From: Agrilutibacter niabensis
GTDB taxonomy: Bacteria > Pseudomonadota > Gammaproteobacteria > Xanthomonadales > Xanthomonadaceae
NCBI RefSeq assembly: GCF_042657165.1
Contig: NZ_JBHSNJ010000013.1
Span: 310,001-374,000 of the forward strand
DNA: 64,000 nt
Direction: 5' to 3'
Shown here: positions 50,317 to 58,996 of the stretch, in pieces
Numbering within the stretch: the stretch's first letter is position 1
How the letters are laid out: the number at the start of each line of letters is the position of its first letter
Notes under the pieces: model-generated
The model's input: the letters and a program-made list of their open reading frames with translations, nothing else
Databases searched by the model: none
What the model was told of the DNA's origin: nothing
Position numbers and translations under genes: made by a program

Positions 50317-52997
50317 GCGCGGGCGGCCACGGGTTCGATGCGCGGCAGGGTAATGCGGATCGTTGTGCCGCGGCCGCCCGGGCCGGGCAGGGCCTCGACG
50401 CTGCCGCCATGCGCACCGACCATGCCCTGGGTGATGGCGAGCCCGAGGCCGGTGCCCTGGCGGCCGCTGTCACCGCGCTCGACGCTGAAAAACATGTCGA
50501 AAATGCGCTCGCGCTCTTCTTCGGGGATGCCGGGACCTTGGTCCCGCACGTCGATGCGCAGCAGGCCGTCATCGGTGTCGCGCGCCTCGATCTCCACCGG
50601 TACGCCGGGCGGCGAGAACTTGGCGGCATTCTCGATCACGTTGAACAGCGCCTGCTCGACCAGCGCGGGATGCACCCAGATGGGCTTCAGGCCGTCGGCG
50701 ATGCCGAGCTGGAAGCGCGCTTCGGGCTGATACCGCTGCAGGCGGCCGACCGCGGAGCCGATCAGTTCATCGACGCCGATCCAGTCGCGGTTGAGGGTGA
50801 GGCCGCCGTGGCCGAGCCGGGTCATGTCGAGCAGGTTCTGGATGTACCGGTCCAGGCGCTCGCCCTCCATGCGGATCGTGTCGAGCAGCGCCCTGCGGTC
50901 CTCCGCGTTCATCGAGTCGGAATAGCTCTCGAGGCTGCCGGCGGCGCCGATGATCGAGGCCAGCGGCGTGCGCAGGTCGTGCGACACCGACGACAGCAGC
51001 GCCGAGCGCAGGCGCTCGGTCTCGCCGGTGACGCGGGCGTTCTCCAGGTCCGCCACCAGCCGCGTGCGCACCACCGCTTCGGCGATGTCGGCCGCCATCG
51101 CCTCGGCCAGGCGGCGCTGCTCGGCGTCGAGGCGCGATACATGCTCGGGCAGGCGCAAGCCGATCACGCCCGCCGCCTTGCCGCCGATCATCAGCGGCAG
51201 GAACCACCAGTCCGCATGGGCCAGCGTGTCGGTGAAGCGGCCGGCGGGCTGGCCGTGCCTGCGCGCCCAGTCGGCGGCCGCGCGGTCCATGTCGCTGACG
51301 GCGAATGCGCCTTCGCGCGGCAACGGGTCGTCGCCCAGGTGCAGCAGGGCATCGCCGTCGATCGAGCGCTGCAAGGCAACGCGACCGGCTTCCACCACCT
51401 GGCCGATATCAGCGGCGCTGGCGAGCTGGCGCCCGAGCGTCTGCAGCGCCGTCGCGTGCGCATTGGATGCCCGCAAGGCGATGACCTGCGCGCGCAGCTT
51501 GGCGGCGAGCCGCCCGGCGACCAGCGCGGCCACCAGGAACAGCAGCACCGTCGCCACGCCCTGGCGCGCACCGATGTAGAAGGTGAAGCGCGGCTCGATG
51601 AAGAAGAAGTTGTAGGCGAAGAAGCACAGGGTCGCGGCGATCACCGCAGCGGTCATGCGCGTACGCGCGGCGACGACGACCACCGCGACGATGAACACCA
51701 TCGACAGGTCTTCGAGGCCGGCATACCGCTCCAGCAGCCAGCCCACGCCGGTGGCCACCGCGGCCGCGACGAACGCCAGCCCGAGGTCGGTGCCGGTCAG
51801 CTTCACGCCGACCTGGCGCAGCGTGCGCCGTGCCCTCGCACGCGCCTCCGGCGTGCTGATGATGGTGAGTTCGTAGTGCGCGCCGCGCTGCAGCAGCTGT
51901 TGCGTGAGCGTGCGGTTGAACATGCGGGCGAACGGGCGTTCGCGCGTGCGCCCGATGACAATTGTCGACGCGCCGATGCGTCCGGCCTGGTCGAGCAGGG
52001 CTTCGACGATGCTCGGTCCGTGCAGCACGGCGGTCTCGCCGCCGAGCCGCCGTGCCAGGGCGAAGGCGCGATCGGTTTCGAGCTGCGCGTGTTCGTTGGT
52101 CGCCCCGCCGCCCTGCACGGTGACGACCGTCCACGGCGCGTCGCGGCGCTCGGCGATGCGCCGCGCGACCCGCACCAGATACTCGGACTGCCCGCGGCCG
52201 TCGATGGCCACCATGACCTGCCGCCGCAGCGACACGCCCGGCAAGCCGCGTGCGGCCTGCGCCTCACGCAGGTCGATGTCCACGCGGTCGGCAGCGGTCT
52301 GCATCGCCAGCTCACGCAGGGCAGACAGGTTCGATGGCGAGAAGAAGGCCTGCAGCGCTTGCGCGGCCTGTTCAGGCACGTAGACCTTGCCTTGCTGCAA
52401 GCGTTCGATCAGTTCGCGCGGCGGCAGGTCGACCAGCACGATGTCGCGCAGGCGATCGAATACCACGTCCGGCACGGTCTCGCTGACGCGCACGCCGGTG
52501 ATCCGGTACACCACGTCGTTGAGGCTTTCCAGGTGCTGGATGTTGATCGTGGTGTAGACGTCGATGCCGGCGTCGAGCAGTTCGATGACATCCTGCCAGC
52601 GACGCTCGTGGCGGCTGCCGGGGACATTGCGATGCGCCAGTTCGTCGACCAGCGCCACCGCCGGCTTGCGCGCGAGCATGGCGTCGAGGTCGAATTCCTC
52701 CAGGAGGCGTCCCCGGCCCTCGACAGGCTGGTACTCGATGCGCTGGCGTGGGAGCACTTCCAGGTCATCGAGCAGGGCCTGGGTCTCGGCGCGACCGTGG
52801 GTTTCGGCGATGCCGATCACCACGTCGACGCCACGGCGCTTCAGTTCGCGGGCGCGGCTGAGCATCGTGTAGGTCTTGCCGACCCCGGGCGCCATGCCCA
52901 GGAAGATGGTCAGGCGACCGGCGCCTTGGCGTTGCAGCTCGCCGATGAGGGCGTCGGCTTGCTGTTGGCGAAGCGCAGCGGAGCGGGAATCGGTCAT
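50313..52997 (-). CDS. kdpD: Sensor histidine kinase KdpD
   Basis: An 894-residue membrane sensor of K+ limitation. The N-terminal KdpD domain has a Walker A-like GMAPGVGKT and the DELAHRNVPGSRHERRW segment, then a universal-stress-like domain, four membrane helices near 400-490, a GAF-like region and a kinase core with SSVSHDLRTPLASI (phosphoacceptor His). It is separated from kdpC by 207 bases of GC-rich repeat-like sequence, which is unusual for this operon. Confidence 0.97.
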   Translation of the reverse strand: MTDSRSAALRQQQADALIGELQRQGAGRLTIFLGMAPGVGKTYTMLSRARELKRRGVDVVIGIAETHGRAETQALLDDLEVLPRQRIEYQPVEGRGRLLEEFDLDAMLARKPAVALVDELAHRNVPGSRHERRWQDVIELLDAGIDVYTTINIQHLESLNDVVYRITGVRVSETVPDVVFDRLRDIVLVDLPPRELIERLQQGKVYVPEQAAQALQAFFSPSNLSALRELAMQTAADRVDIDLREAQAARGLPGVSLRRQVMVAIDGRGQSEYLVRVARRIAERRDAPWTVVTVQGGGATNEHAQLETDRAFALARRLGGETAVLHGPSIVEALLDQAGRIGASTIVIGRTRERPFARMFNRTLTQQLLQRGAHYELTIISTPEARARARRTLRQVGVKLTGTDLGLAFVAAAVATGVGWLLERYAGLEDLSMVFIVAVVVVAARTRMTAAVIAATLCFFAYNFFFIEPRFTFYIGARQGVATVLLFLVAALVAGRLAAKLRAQVIALRASNAHATALQTLGRQLASAADIGQVVEAGRVALQRSIDGDALLHLGDDPLPREGAFAVSDMDRAAADWARRHGQPAGRFTDTLAHADWWFLPLMIGGKAAGVIGLRLPEHVSRLDAEQRRLAEAMAADIAEAVVRTRLVADLENARVTGETERLRSALLSSVSHDLRTPLASIIGAAGSLESYSDSMNAEDRRALLDTIRMEGERLDRYIQNLLDMTRLGHGGLTLNRDWIGVDELIGSAVGRLQRYQPEARFQLGIADGLKPIWVHPALVEQALFNVIENAAKFSPPGVPVEIEARDTDDGLLRIDVRDQGPGIPEEERERIFDMFFSVERGDSGRQGTGLGLAITQGMVGAHGGSVEALPGPGGRGTTIRITLPRIEPVAARA

Positions 52998-53204
52998 GCG
53001 CGGATTGTGCCTTCACTCCCTCCGCGGCGTAGCCGGAAGGAGCGCGAATGCAGCCATATCCAAGCGCTTGCCCCCTGCTGCGCGGGGGAAAGCCGGGTCG
53101 GGGTGAAACCTTCCGCAGTGATGCGATGGCGCTTCGGGCCCCCACCCCAGCCACCGCTTCCCGCCGGGCGGGGAGGGAGCAACGGCGGAGAGCCGAGAGC
53201 GCGA

Positions 53205-53801
53205 TCAGCGTCGTGCGTCCAGCGCAAGATTGAGCTCCAACACATTCACGCGCGGCTGGCCCAGGACACCGAACTGCGGCTGCTCCGTGTAGGTGGCCAC
53301 CATGCCTTCGACCTCCGCAGCCTCCAGCCCGCGGGCTTTGGCCACGCGCGCCACCTGCACCTGCGCGGCCTGCGGTGATACGTGCGGATCCAGGCCGCCG
53401 CCGGACGTCGTGACCAGGTCGCCGGGCACCTGTGCCGGCGTGATGCCTTCGCGCGCGGCAACCGCGGCGACGGCCGCTTCGATGCGCTTGCGCAGGTCCG
53501 GGTTGCTGCGCGCGGCGTTGCTGCCGGCGGCGGCCATCGGATCGTAGTTCGCGGCCGACGGGCGCGGCTGGAAGTAGCGCGCGTCGTCGAACGGCTGGGC
53601 GATCCACTCCGAGCCGACAGCCTTGCCATCACGTTCGATCATGCTGCCGGTGGCGGCGTGCGGGAACAACAAGCCGCCGAGCGCCGCGCCGGCCAGCGAA
53701 TACAGCAGGCCGAAGCCAAGCAGCACGACCGGCATGAACAGCAGCGGCGCGCGCAACGAAACGCGATCGTCGATCGTGGAAACATGAGTGCTCATCATCA
53801 T
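53205..53801 (-). CDS. kdpC: Potassium-transporting ATPase subunit KdpC
   Basis: A 198-residue single-span subunit that stabilises the KdpFABC pump. The N-terminal membrane helix is LLFMPVVLLGFGLLYSLAGAALGG, and the RPSAANYDPMAAAGSN and TTSGGGLDPHVS segments are typical. Three consecutive ATG codons (53801, 53798, 53795) follow the kdpB stop in a TGATGATGATG arrangement; the first is used here. Confidence 0.95.
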   Translation of the reverse strand: MMMSTHVSTIDDRVSLRAPLLFMPVVLLGFGLLYSLAGAALGGLLFPHAATGSMIERDGKAVGSEWIAQPFDDARYFQPRPSAANYDPMAAAGSNAARSNPDLRKRIEAAVAAVAAREGITPAQVPGDLVTTSGGGLDPHVSPQAAQVQVARVAKARGLEAAEVEGMVATYTEQPQFGVLGQPRVNVLELNLALDARR

Positions 53802-55867
53802 CAGACTCCCAAGGCCACCAACAGAAGATCGATCAGTTTGATCGCGACGAACGGCAGGATCACGCCGCCGACGCCGTAGACCAGCATGTTCCGGCGCAGC
53901 AGCGCCACCGCGGTGGCGGGCTTGAAGCGCACGCCCTTCAGTGCCAACGGGATCAGCGCGGGAATGATCAGTGCGTTGAAAACCAGCGCCGCCAGCACCG
54001 CGTTGTTGGGGCTGGACAGCTGCATCACGTTCAGTGCCGCCATCGACGGGATTGCCGCCGCGAACATCGCCGGCAGGATCGCGAAGTACTTCGACACGTC
54101 GTTGGCCAGCGAGAACGTGGTCAGTGCGCCGCGCGTGATCAGCTGTTGCTTGCCGACCTCGACTACCGCCAGCAGCTTGGCCGGGTCGTTGTCGAGATCG
54201 ACCATGTTGCCGGCTTCTTTTGCCGCCTGCGTGCCGGAGTTCATGGCCAGGCCGACGTCGGCCTGCGCCAGCGCCGGCGCGTCGTTGGTACCGTCGCCAA
54301 CCATCGCGATCAGGCGGCCGCCCGCCTGCTCGGCGCGGATGCGGGCGAGCTTGTCCTCGGGCGTGGCCTCGGCGATGTAGTCGTCGACGCCGGCCTCGGC
54401 GGCGATCGCCGCGGCGGTGAGCGGGTTGTCGCCGGTGATCATCACCGTCCGGATGCCCATCGCGCGCATCCGCGCGAAGCGCTCCTTGACGCCGTGCTTG
54501 ACCACGTCGCTCAGTTCCACCACGCCGAGCACATGCTTGCCATCGGCCACCACCAGCGGGGTGGCGCCGCTGCGGGCGATCTGTTCGACGCGCGCGTTCA
54601 GCTCGGGCGAGGCCTGGCCGCCGAGCGCCTGCACGTGGCGCGCGATCGATTCGCCGGCGCCCTTGCGGATGATGCGGGTGCCGTTGCCGTTGCCGTTGCC
54701 GTTGGGCAGGTCGACGCCCGACATGCGCGTGTGCGCGCTGAACTGCACGAAGTGCGCGTGCTCCGGGTCGGCGACACGGCTGTGCTGGTCGCGCGCCAGC
54801 TTCACGATCGACTTGCCTTCCGGCGTCGGGTCCGCCAGCGACGCCAGCAGCGCGGCGTCGCGCAGCTGCTCCTTGTCGATGCCCACCAGCGGATGGAATG
54901 CGGTGGCCTGGCGGTCGCCGTGCGTGATCGTTCCGGTCTTGTCGAGCAGGAGCACGTCGACGTCGCCCGCGACCTCCACCGCCTTGCCGGACTTGGCCAG
55001 CACGTTGGCCTGCAGCGCGCGGTTCATGCCGGCGATGCCGATCGCCGGGAGCAGGCCGCCGATCGTGGTCGGGATCAGGCACACCAGCAGTGCGATCAGC
55101 AGCAGCGGATCGAGCCTGGCACCGACGAAACCGGCAAGGAACGGCAAGGCGGCCACGACGACCAGGAAGGTCAGCGTCATCGCCGCCAGCAGCATGGTCA
55201 GCGCGATCTCGTTCGGCGTCTTCTGCCGGTTGGCACCTTCGACCAGCGCGATCATGCGGTCGAGGAAGCTGCCACCCGGTTCCGCGCTGACCTGCACGAT
55301 GATCTCGTCGGACAGCACCTTGGTGCCGCCGATCACGCCGCTGCGGTCGGTGCCGGCTTCGCGGAGCACCGGCGCGGATTCGCCGGTGACCGCCGCTTCG
55401 TTGATGGTCGCCAGGCCACGGATGATCTCGCCATCGGCCGGGATGAACTCGCCGGCGGAGACGATCACGCGGTCGCCCGCACGCAACTGCGAAGCCGGGA
55501 CGCGGGTTTCATGACCGCTGTCATCGAGCTTGCGACCGATGAGATCGCGGCGTGCGGCGCGCAGCGAGGCCGCTTGGCCGCGGCCGCGCGCTTCGGCGAC
55601 GGCTTCGGCGAAGTTGGCGAACAGCACGGTGATGAACAGGATCAGTGTCACCCCCGCGCCGAACGCGACGTTGGTGGCTATCGTGGCCGTGATCAACGCC
55701 GACAGCAGCGTGCCCAGGAGCACGACGGCCATCACCGGGTTCCTGATCGCTTGCCTGGGCGACAGCTTGCGGAACGACTCGACCAGCGCGACACGGATGC
55801 CGGCCGCATCGAGCGTTGCCGCGGCGTGGCGGCGGGCGTCGCCAAGATGGGTAGTGGTATCAGTCAT
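53801..55867 (-). CDS. kdpB: Potassium-transporting P-type ATPase subunit KdpB
   Basis: A 688-residue catalytic subunit. The phosphorylation motif DKTGT, the TGES actuator motif (AAVTGESAP) and the hinge GDGTNDAPALAQAD are intact. The ATG at 55867 matches the family N-terminus; the longer open frame upstream overlaps the gap after kdpA and is not used. Confidence 0.97.
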   Translation of the reverse strand: MTDTTTHLGDARRHAAATLDAAGIRVALVESFRKLSPRQAIRNPVMAVVLLGTLLSALITATIATNVAFGAGVTLILFITVLFANFAEAVAEARGRGQAASLRAARRDLIGRKLDDSGHETRVPASQLRAGDRVIVSAGEFIPADGEIIRGLATINEAAVTGESAPVLREAGTDRSGVIGGTKVLSDEIIVQVSAEPGGSFLDRMIALVEGANRQKTPNEIALTMLLAAMTLTFLVVVAALPFLAGFVGARLDPLLLIALLVCLIPTTIGGLLPAIGIAGMNRALQANVLAKSGKAVEVAGDVDVLLLDKTGTITHGDRQATAFHPLVGIDKEQLRDAALLASLADPTPEGKSIVKLARDQHSRVADPEHAHFVQFSAHTRMSGVDLPNGNGNGNGTRIIRKGAGESIARHVQALGGQASPELNARVEQIARSGATPLVVADGKHVLGVVELSDVVKHGVKERFARMRAMGIRTVMITGDNPLTAAAIAAEAGVDDYIAEATPEDKLARIRAEQAGGRLIAMVGDGTNDAPALAQADVGLAMNSGTQAAKEAGNMVDLDNDPAKLLAVVEVGKQQLITRGALTTFSLANDVSKYFAILPAMFAAAIPSMAALNVMQLSSPNNAVLAALVFNALIIPALIPLALKGVRFKPATAVALLRRNMLVYGVGGVILPFVAIKLIDLLLVALGV

Positions 55868-55952
55868 TGGAGATTTCCTTGTGTCGTTCCGGATGCAGCG
55901 AAGTGCCGATCCCGCTGCACCCGGCACGCCGTCGATGCTTGGCCGGCGTCAA

Positions 55953-57758
55953 TCAACGCGCCACCAGCGCCAGGTGTTCCGCCACCGGGCCCAGTACCAG
56001 CGCCGGGGTGAACTGCAGAACGGTCAGGATCACGATCACCGCGACCAGGGTCAGCGCGAAGGTGGGCGTTTCCACGTGCAGCGTGCCGCTGCTCTCGGGG
56101 GTCGGCTTCTTCCTTGCCATCAACCCGGCGATCGCCAGCGGCACGACCAGCGCGGGATAGCGGCCCAGCGCGAGCACCAGCGCGCAGCTCAGGTTCCACC
56201 AGTAGGTCGCATCACCCAGGCCCTCGAAGCCGGACCCGTTGTTGGCGAAGGCCGAGGTGTACTCGTAGAACACCTGGCTGACGCCGTGGAAACCCGGATT
56301 GGAATTGCCGGTGATCGAGGGGAAGTACAGCGCGATCGCGGTGAAGCCGAGCACGACGATCGGCTGCAGCAGGATCAGCACCGCCAGCAATCGCACTTCC
56401 GGCGCCTCGACCTTGCGGCCGAACAGTTCCGGCGTGCGTCCGGTCATCAGGCCGGCGAGGAACACCGCCAGCAGCAGATACACCAGGAACTGCGACAGAC
56501 CGCAGCCGATGCCGCCCCAGATCGCGTTGATCAGCATGTTGGTGATCGCCACGCCACCGGTCAGCGGCGCCAGCGAGTCGTGCATGCTGTTTACCGAACC
56601 GTTGCTGGTCTGCGTGGTCAACGCCGCCCACAGCGCCGAGGCGTCGGCGCCGAAGCGCACTTCCTTGCCTTCCATCAGCGCGACGTCCTGCGCCGTCGAC
56701 GAATGGCCGTCCGACCACACCGCGGCGCCGGTGGAGATCACCGACATCAGCAGCATCGTGCCGAACACCAGCGCGGTCAGTTTCCGGCGGCGCGTGAAGG
56801 CGCCGACCATGAAGGTCACCGCGACCGGGATCAGGATGATCGCGAGTGTCTCCAGCAGGTTGGAGAACGGCGTCGGGTTTTCCAGCGGCACCGCGCTGTT
56901 GGGGCCGTACCAGCCGCCGCCATTGGTGCCCAGCTGCTTGGCCGCCACCATCGGTGCGACCGGGCCGAGCGGGATCTTCTGCTCCTTCATCTCGACGCTG
57001 GCGTCGACCGGCGCGACGACCGGACCGCCCTGCAGCGTCGAGGGTACGCCCTGCGAGGTCAGCAGCAGCGACCAGGCCAGGCATAGCGGCAGCATGAAGC
57101 GCAGCGTGGCGCGGGTGAGGTCGACCCAGTAGTTGCCCAGGTCGCGCTGCGCCCCTGCAGGCGCAGTGGTTCCCTTCGATGCAGCACCGGCGCCGCTGGC
57201 TTCGCGATAGAACTTCGTTACCGGCAGCACGTCATGCCTGGCGGTAGTCGCCGTCGACGTCGAGGCATGCCTTTCCATCGCTTCGCGGCCGCCGAACAGG
57301 CCGCGCAGCGTCGCCACCACCATCGCCAGGCCCATCATCGGCGTGATCACCTGCAGGCCGACGATGCCGACCATCTGCGAGAGATAGCTCAGCTGCGCCT
57401 GGCCGGTGTAGTGCTGCTGGTTGGTGTTGGTGAGGAACGACACCATCGTGTGCAGCGCGGTGTCCCAGCGCAGGTTCGGGATGGCGTCGGGATTGAGCGG
57501 CAGCCAGGCCTGGGCCATGAATTGCACCCACACGGCCACGCCCAGCACGAGGTTGCTGAGCAGGAAGGCCTTGGCGTAGCCCTTCCACGACATGCCGCGG
57601 TTGGGGGCGGTGCCGAGCAGGCGATACACGAGGCGTTCGACCGGACCGACGACGCGGTCGAGGACGGATGTGTCGCCACGCATCACGCGCGCGAGGTACC
57701 GGCCGAGCGGCCAGCCGAGGCCGATTGCCAATGCAAATACGAGGAGGATTTCGATCAT
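55953..57758 (-). CDS. kdpA: Potassium-transporting ATPase subunit KdpA
   Basis: A 601-residue K+-translocating subunit with about ten membrane helices. Selectivity-filter-like segments are in TNTNQQHYTGQ, GTNGGGWYGPNSA, and EYTSAFANNGSGF. There is a hydrophilic insertion with TSTATTARHDV around residues 165-210. It is followed by kdpB after 85 bases. Confidence 0.97.
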   Translation of the reverse strand: MIEILLVFALAIGLGWPLGRYLARVMRGDTSVLDRVVGPVERLVYRLLGTAPNRGMSWKGYAKAFLLSNLVLGVAVWVQFMAQAWLPLNPDAIPNLRWDTALHTMVSFLTNTNQQHYTGQAQLSYLSQMVGIVGLQVITPMMGLAMVVATLRGLFGGREAMERHASTSTATTARHDVLPVTKFYREASGAGAASKGTTAPAGAQRDLGNYWVDLTRATLRFMLPLCLAWSLLLTSQGVPSTLQGGPVVAPVDASVEMKEQKIPLGPVAPMVAAKQLGTNGGGWYGPNSAVPLENPTPFSNLLETLAIILIPVAVTFMVGAFTRRRKLTALVFGTMLLMSVISTGAAVWSDGHSSTAQDVALMEGKEVRFGADASALWAALTTQTSNGSVNSMHDSLAPLTGGVAITNMLINAIWGGIGCGLSQFLVYLLLAVFLAGLMTGRTPELFGRKVEAPEVRLLAVLILLQPIVVLGFTAIALYFPSITGNSNPGFHGVSQVFYEYTSAFANNGSGFEGLGDATYWWNLSCALVLALGRYPALVVPLAIAGLMARKKPTPESSGTLHVETPTFALTLVAVIVILTVLQFTPALVLGPVAEHLALVAR

Positions 57759-57919
57759 GGTCGTTCAACCGGCCCGCGGGTGACACAAAGCGTCGCAACA
57801 GCTGATGCCGCGCCCGCGGGCGAAAAAGGGCGGACCATCGACGCTCTATCGTGTTGGCACCGGGACCAGATCCCTTGTTGCTCCAGGGATGACAGCCTCG
57901 ACGCAGGAAAACCCGAGCC

Positions 57920-58012
57920 CTAGAAATCCTCGGGTCGCAGGACCACGTACAGCAGGTACGCCGCAGTAGCCACTACGGAGACACCACAGATCAGGGCGAG
58001 CCAGCCAGGCAT
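57920..58012 (-). CDS. kdpF: Potassium-transporting ATPase small subunit KdpF
   Basis: A 30-residue single-helix protein, MPGWLALICGVSVVATAAYL then LYVVLRPEDF. The C-terminal LRPEDF motif is typical of KdpF. It lies 161 bases before kdpA and 13 bases after the porin gene. Confidence 0.9.
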   Translation of the reverse strand: MPGWLALICGVSVVATAAYLLYVVLRPEDF

Positions 58013-58025
58013 GTTCGTACTCCGC

Positions 58026-58757
58026 TCAGAACGACGCTTGCAGGGCCGCTTCGATGCGCGAGCCGGCGAAGTCGTCGCCGAAGATCGCCTTCGCATGCGG
58101 ATCGGTGGCATGTGCGGTCAGGCGCGCCTCGAAGGGCGCCTTGAACGCCCAGATCGCGCTGAGTTGACCGTGCGAATAGCCGTCCTCGGCCACGACCGAG
58201 TCGTCGAGGAAGTAATGCGCGAGCGCGGCTTCGAAGCGGAACGCGTCGTTGACCGGGAACCTGGCGCCGACCAGCGTGTAGACGCCGGCTTCGTCATAGC
58301 CCAGTGCTTCGTTGGAATAGCCCAACGACGCCCAGTAGTTGCCTTTCCAGGTGGCCGTGCCGTTGAGCTCGGTCCAGTTGAGGTCGACCGTGGTCGAAGG
58401 GTACTGGTAGCGCAGGATGTTGACGTCCAGTGCCCAGTCGTCGCCGAGGCTCCTGCTCCAGCCCACGGTGAAGTCGAGCTCGCTGCTGGCATGGGTCTCC
58501 GGGGCGAACTCGACGTTCGAACCCCAGATCGACGCATATAGACCGGAGTCGCCAGCTACCTTGAAGCCGGCCTGCACCGCGGGATCGCCCTGCGTCTGCG
58601 TGCTGCCACGCCAGACGTAGTCGGTGCTCAGCGCAGCATTGCCGCTCACTTCAGCCGCCTTCGCTTGCGAAACCAGCAACATCAGTCCGGCGACGGCACC
58701 AATGGCCGTGACCAGCCGTGCGCGAGCTTCGCGTGCGCGGAAAATCTTCTGTTTCAT
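58026..58757 (-). CDS. TorF-family putative porin
   Basis: A 243-residue outer-membrane beta-barrel protein. Residues 1-35 are a signal peptide (ending SQAKA). The mature N-terminus EVSGNAALSTDYVWRGSTQTQGDPAVQAGF is typical of the family (TIGR02001). Repeated amphipathic strands end in a C-terminal phenylalanine (ALQASF). It is the first gene of the kdp transcript and may help K+ cross the outer membrane under limitation; that role is inferred from position. Confidence 0.88.
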   Translation of the reverse strand: MKQKIFRAREARARLVTAIGAVAGLMLLVSQAKAAEVSGNAALSTDYVWRGSTQTQGDPAVQAGFKVAGDSGLYASIWGSNVEFAPETHASSELDFTVGWSRSLGDDWALDVNILRYQYPSTTVDLNWTELNGTATWKGNYWASLGYSNEALGYDEAGVYTLVGARFPVNDAFRFEAALAHYFLDDSVVAEDGYSHGQLSAIWAFKAPFEARLTAHATDPHAKAIFGDDFAGSRIEAALQASF

Positions 58758-58820
58758 CAACCTGCTCGGAAATTGTCGGCGAGGCCCTTTGGGCCACGCT
58801 GGAATTCTCGGCAGGAGACG

Positions 58821-58870
58821 CGTAAAGCCTCCATTCGCTGACCGGCCCGACGCCATAAATTCGACGTAAA
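58821..58870 (-). promoter_or_regulatory. Candidate KdpE boxes upstream of the porin-kdp unit
   Basis: On the minus strand TTTACG (58870-58865), TCGAA, TTTATG (58859-58854) form a direct repeat with an 11-bp period. A third TTTACG at 58826-58821 lies 33 bp (three periods) further on. It lies 64-113 bases before the porin ATG. Confidence 0.6.
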
Positions 58871-58996
58871 GCTTCAGCCATCGTTGTCGTGAGGCGCGAT
58901 CCAGGGCCATTGGCGGGGCTGCTGTGCCTTCCTGCACATGCGGTGGCGCGCGATCCGGGCACCATCGCGTTTTCTCCCGATGCCCGGACCCACCGA

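Noticed and set aside
52998..53204. Possible small gene between kdpC and kdpD
   Set aside because: Only GC-rich inverted-repeat sequence is seen; short frames there show no ribosome-binding site or family features.
50250..53378. 1042-residue open frame opposite kdpD
   Set aside because: A shadow of kdpD that also crosses the kdpC-kdpD gap; no recognisable domain.
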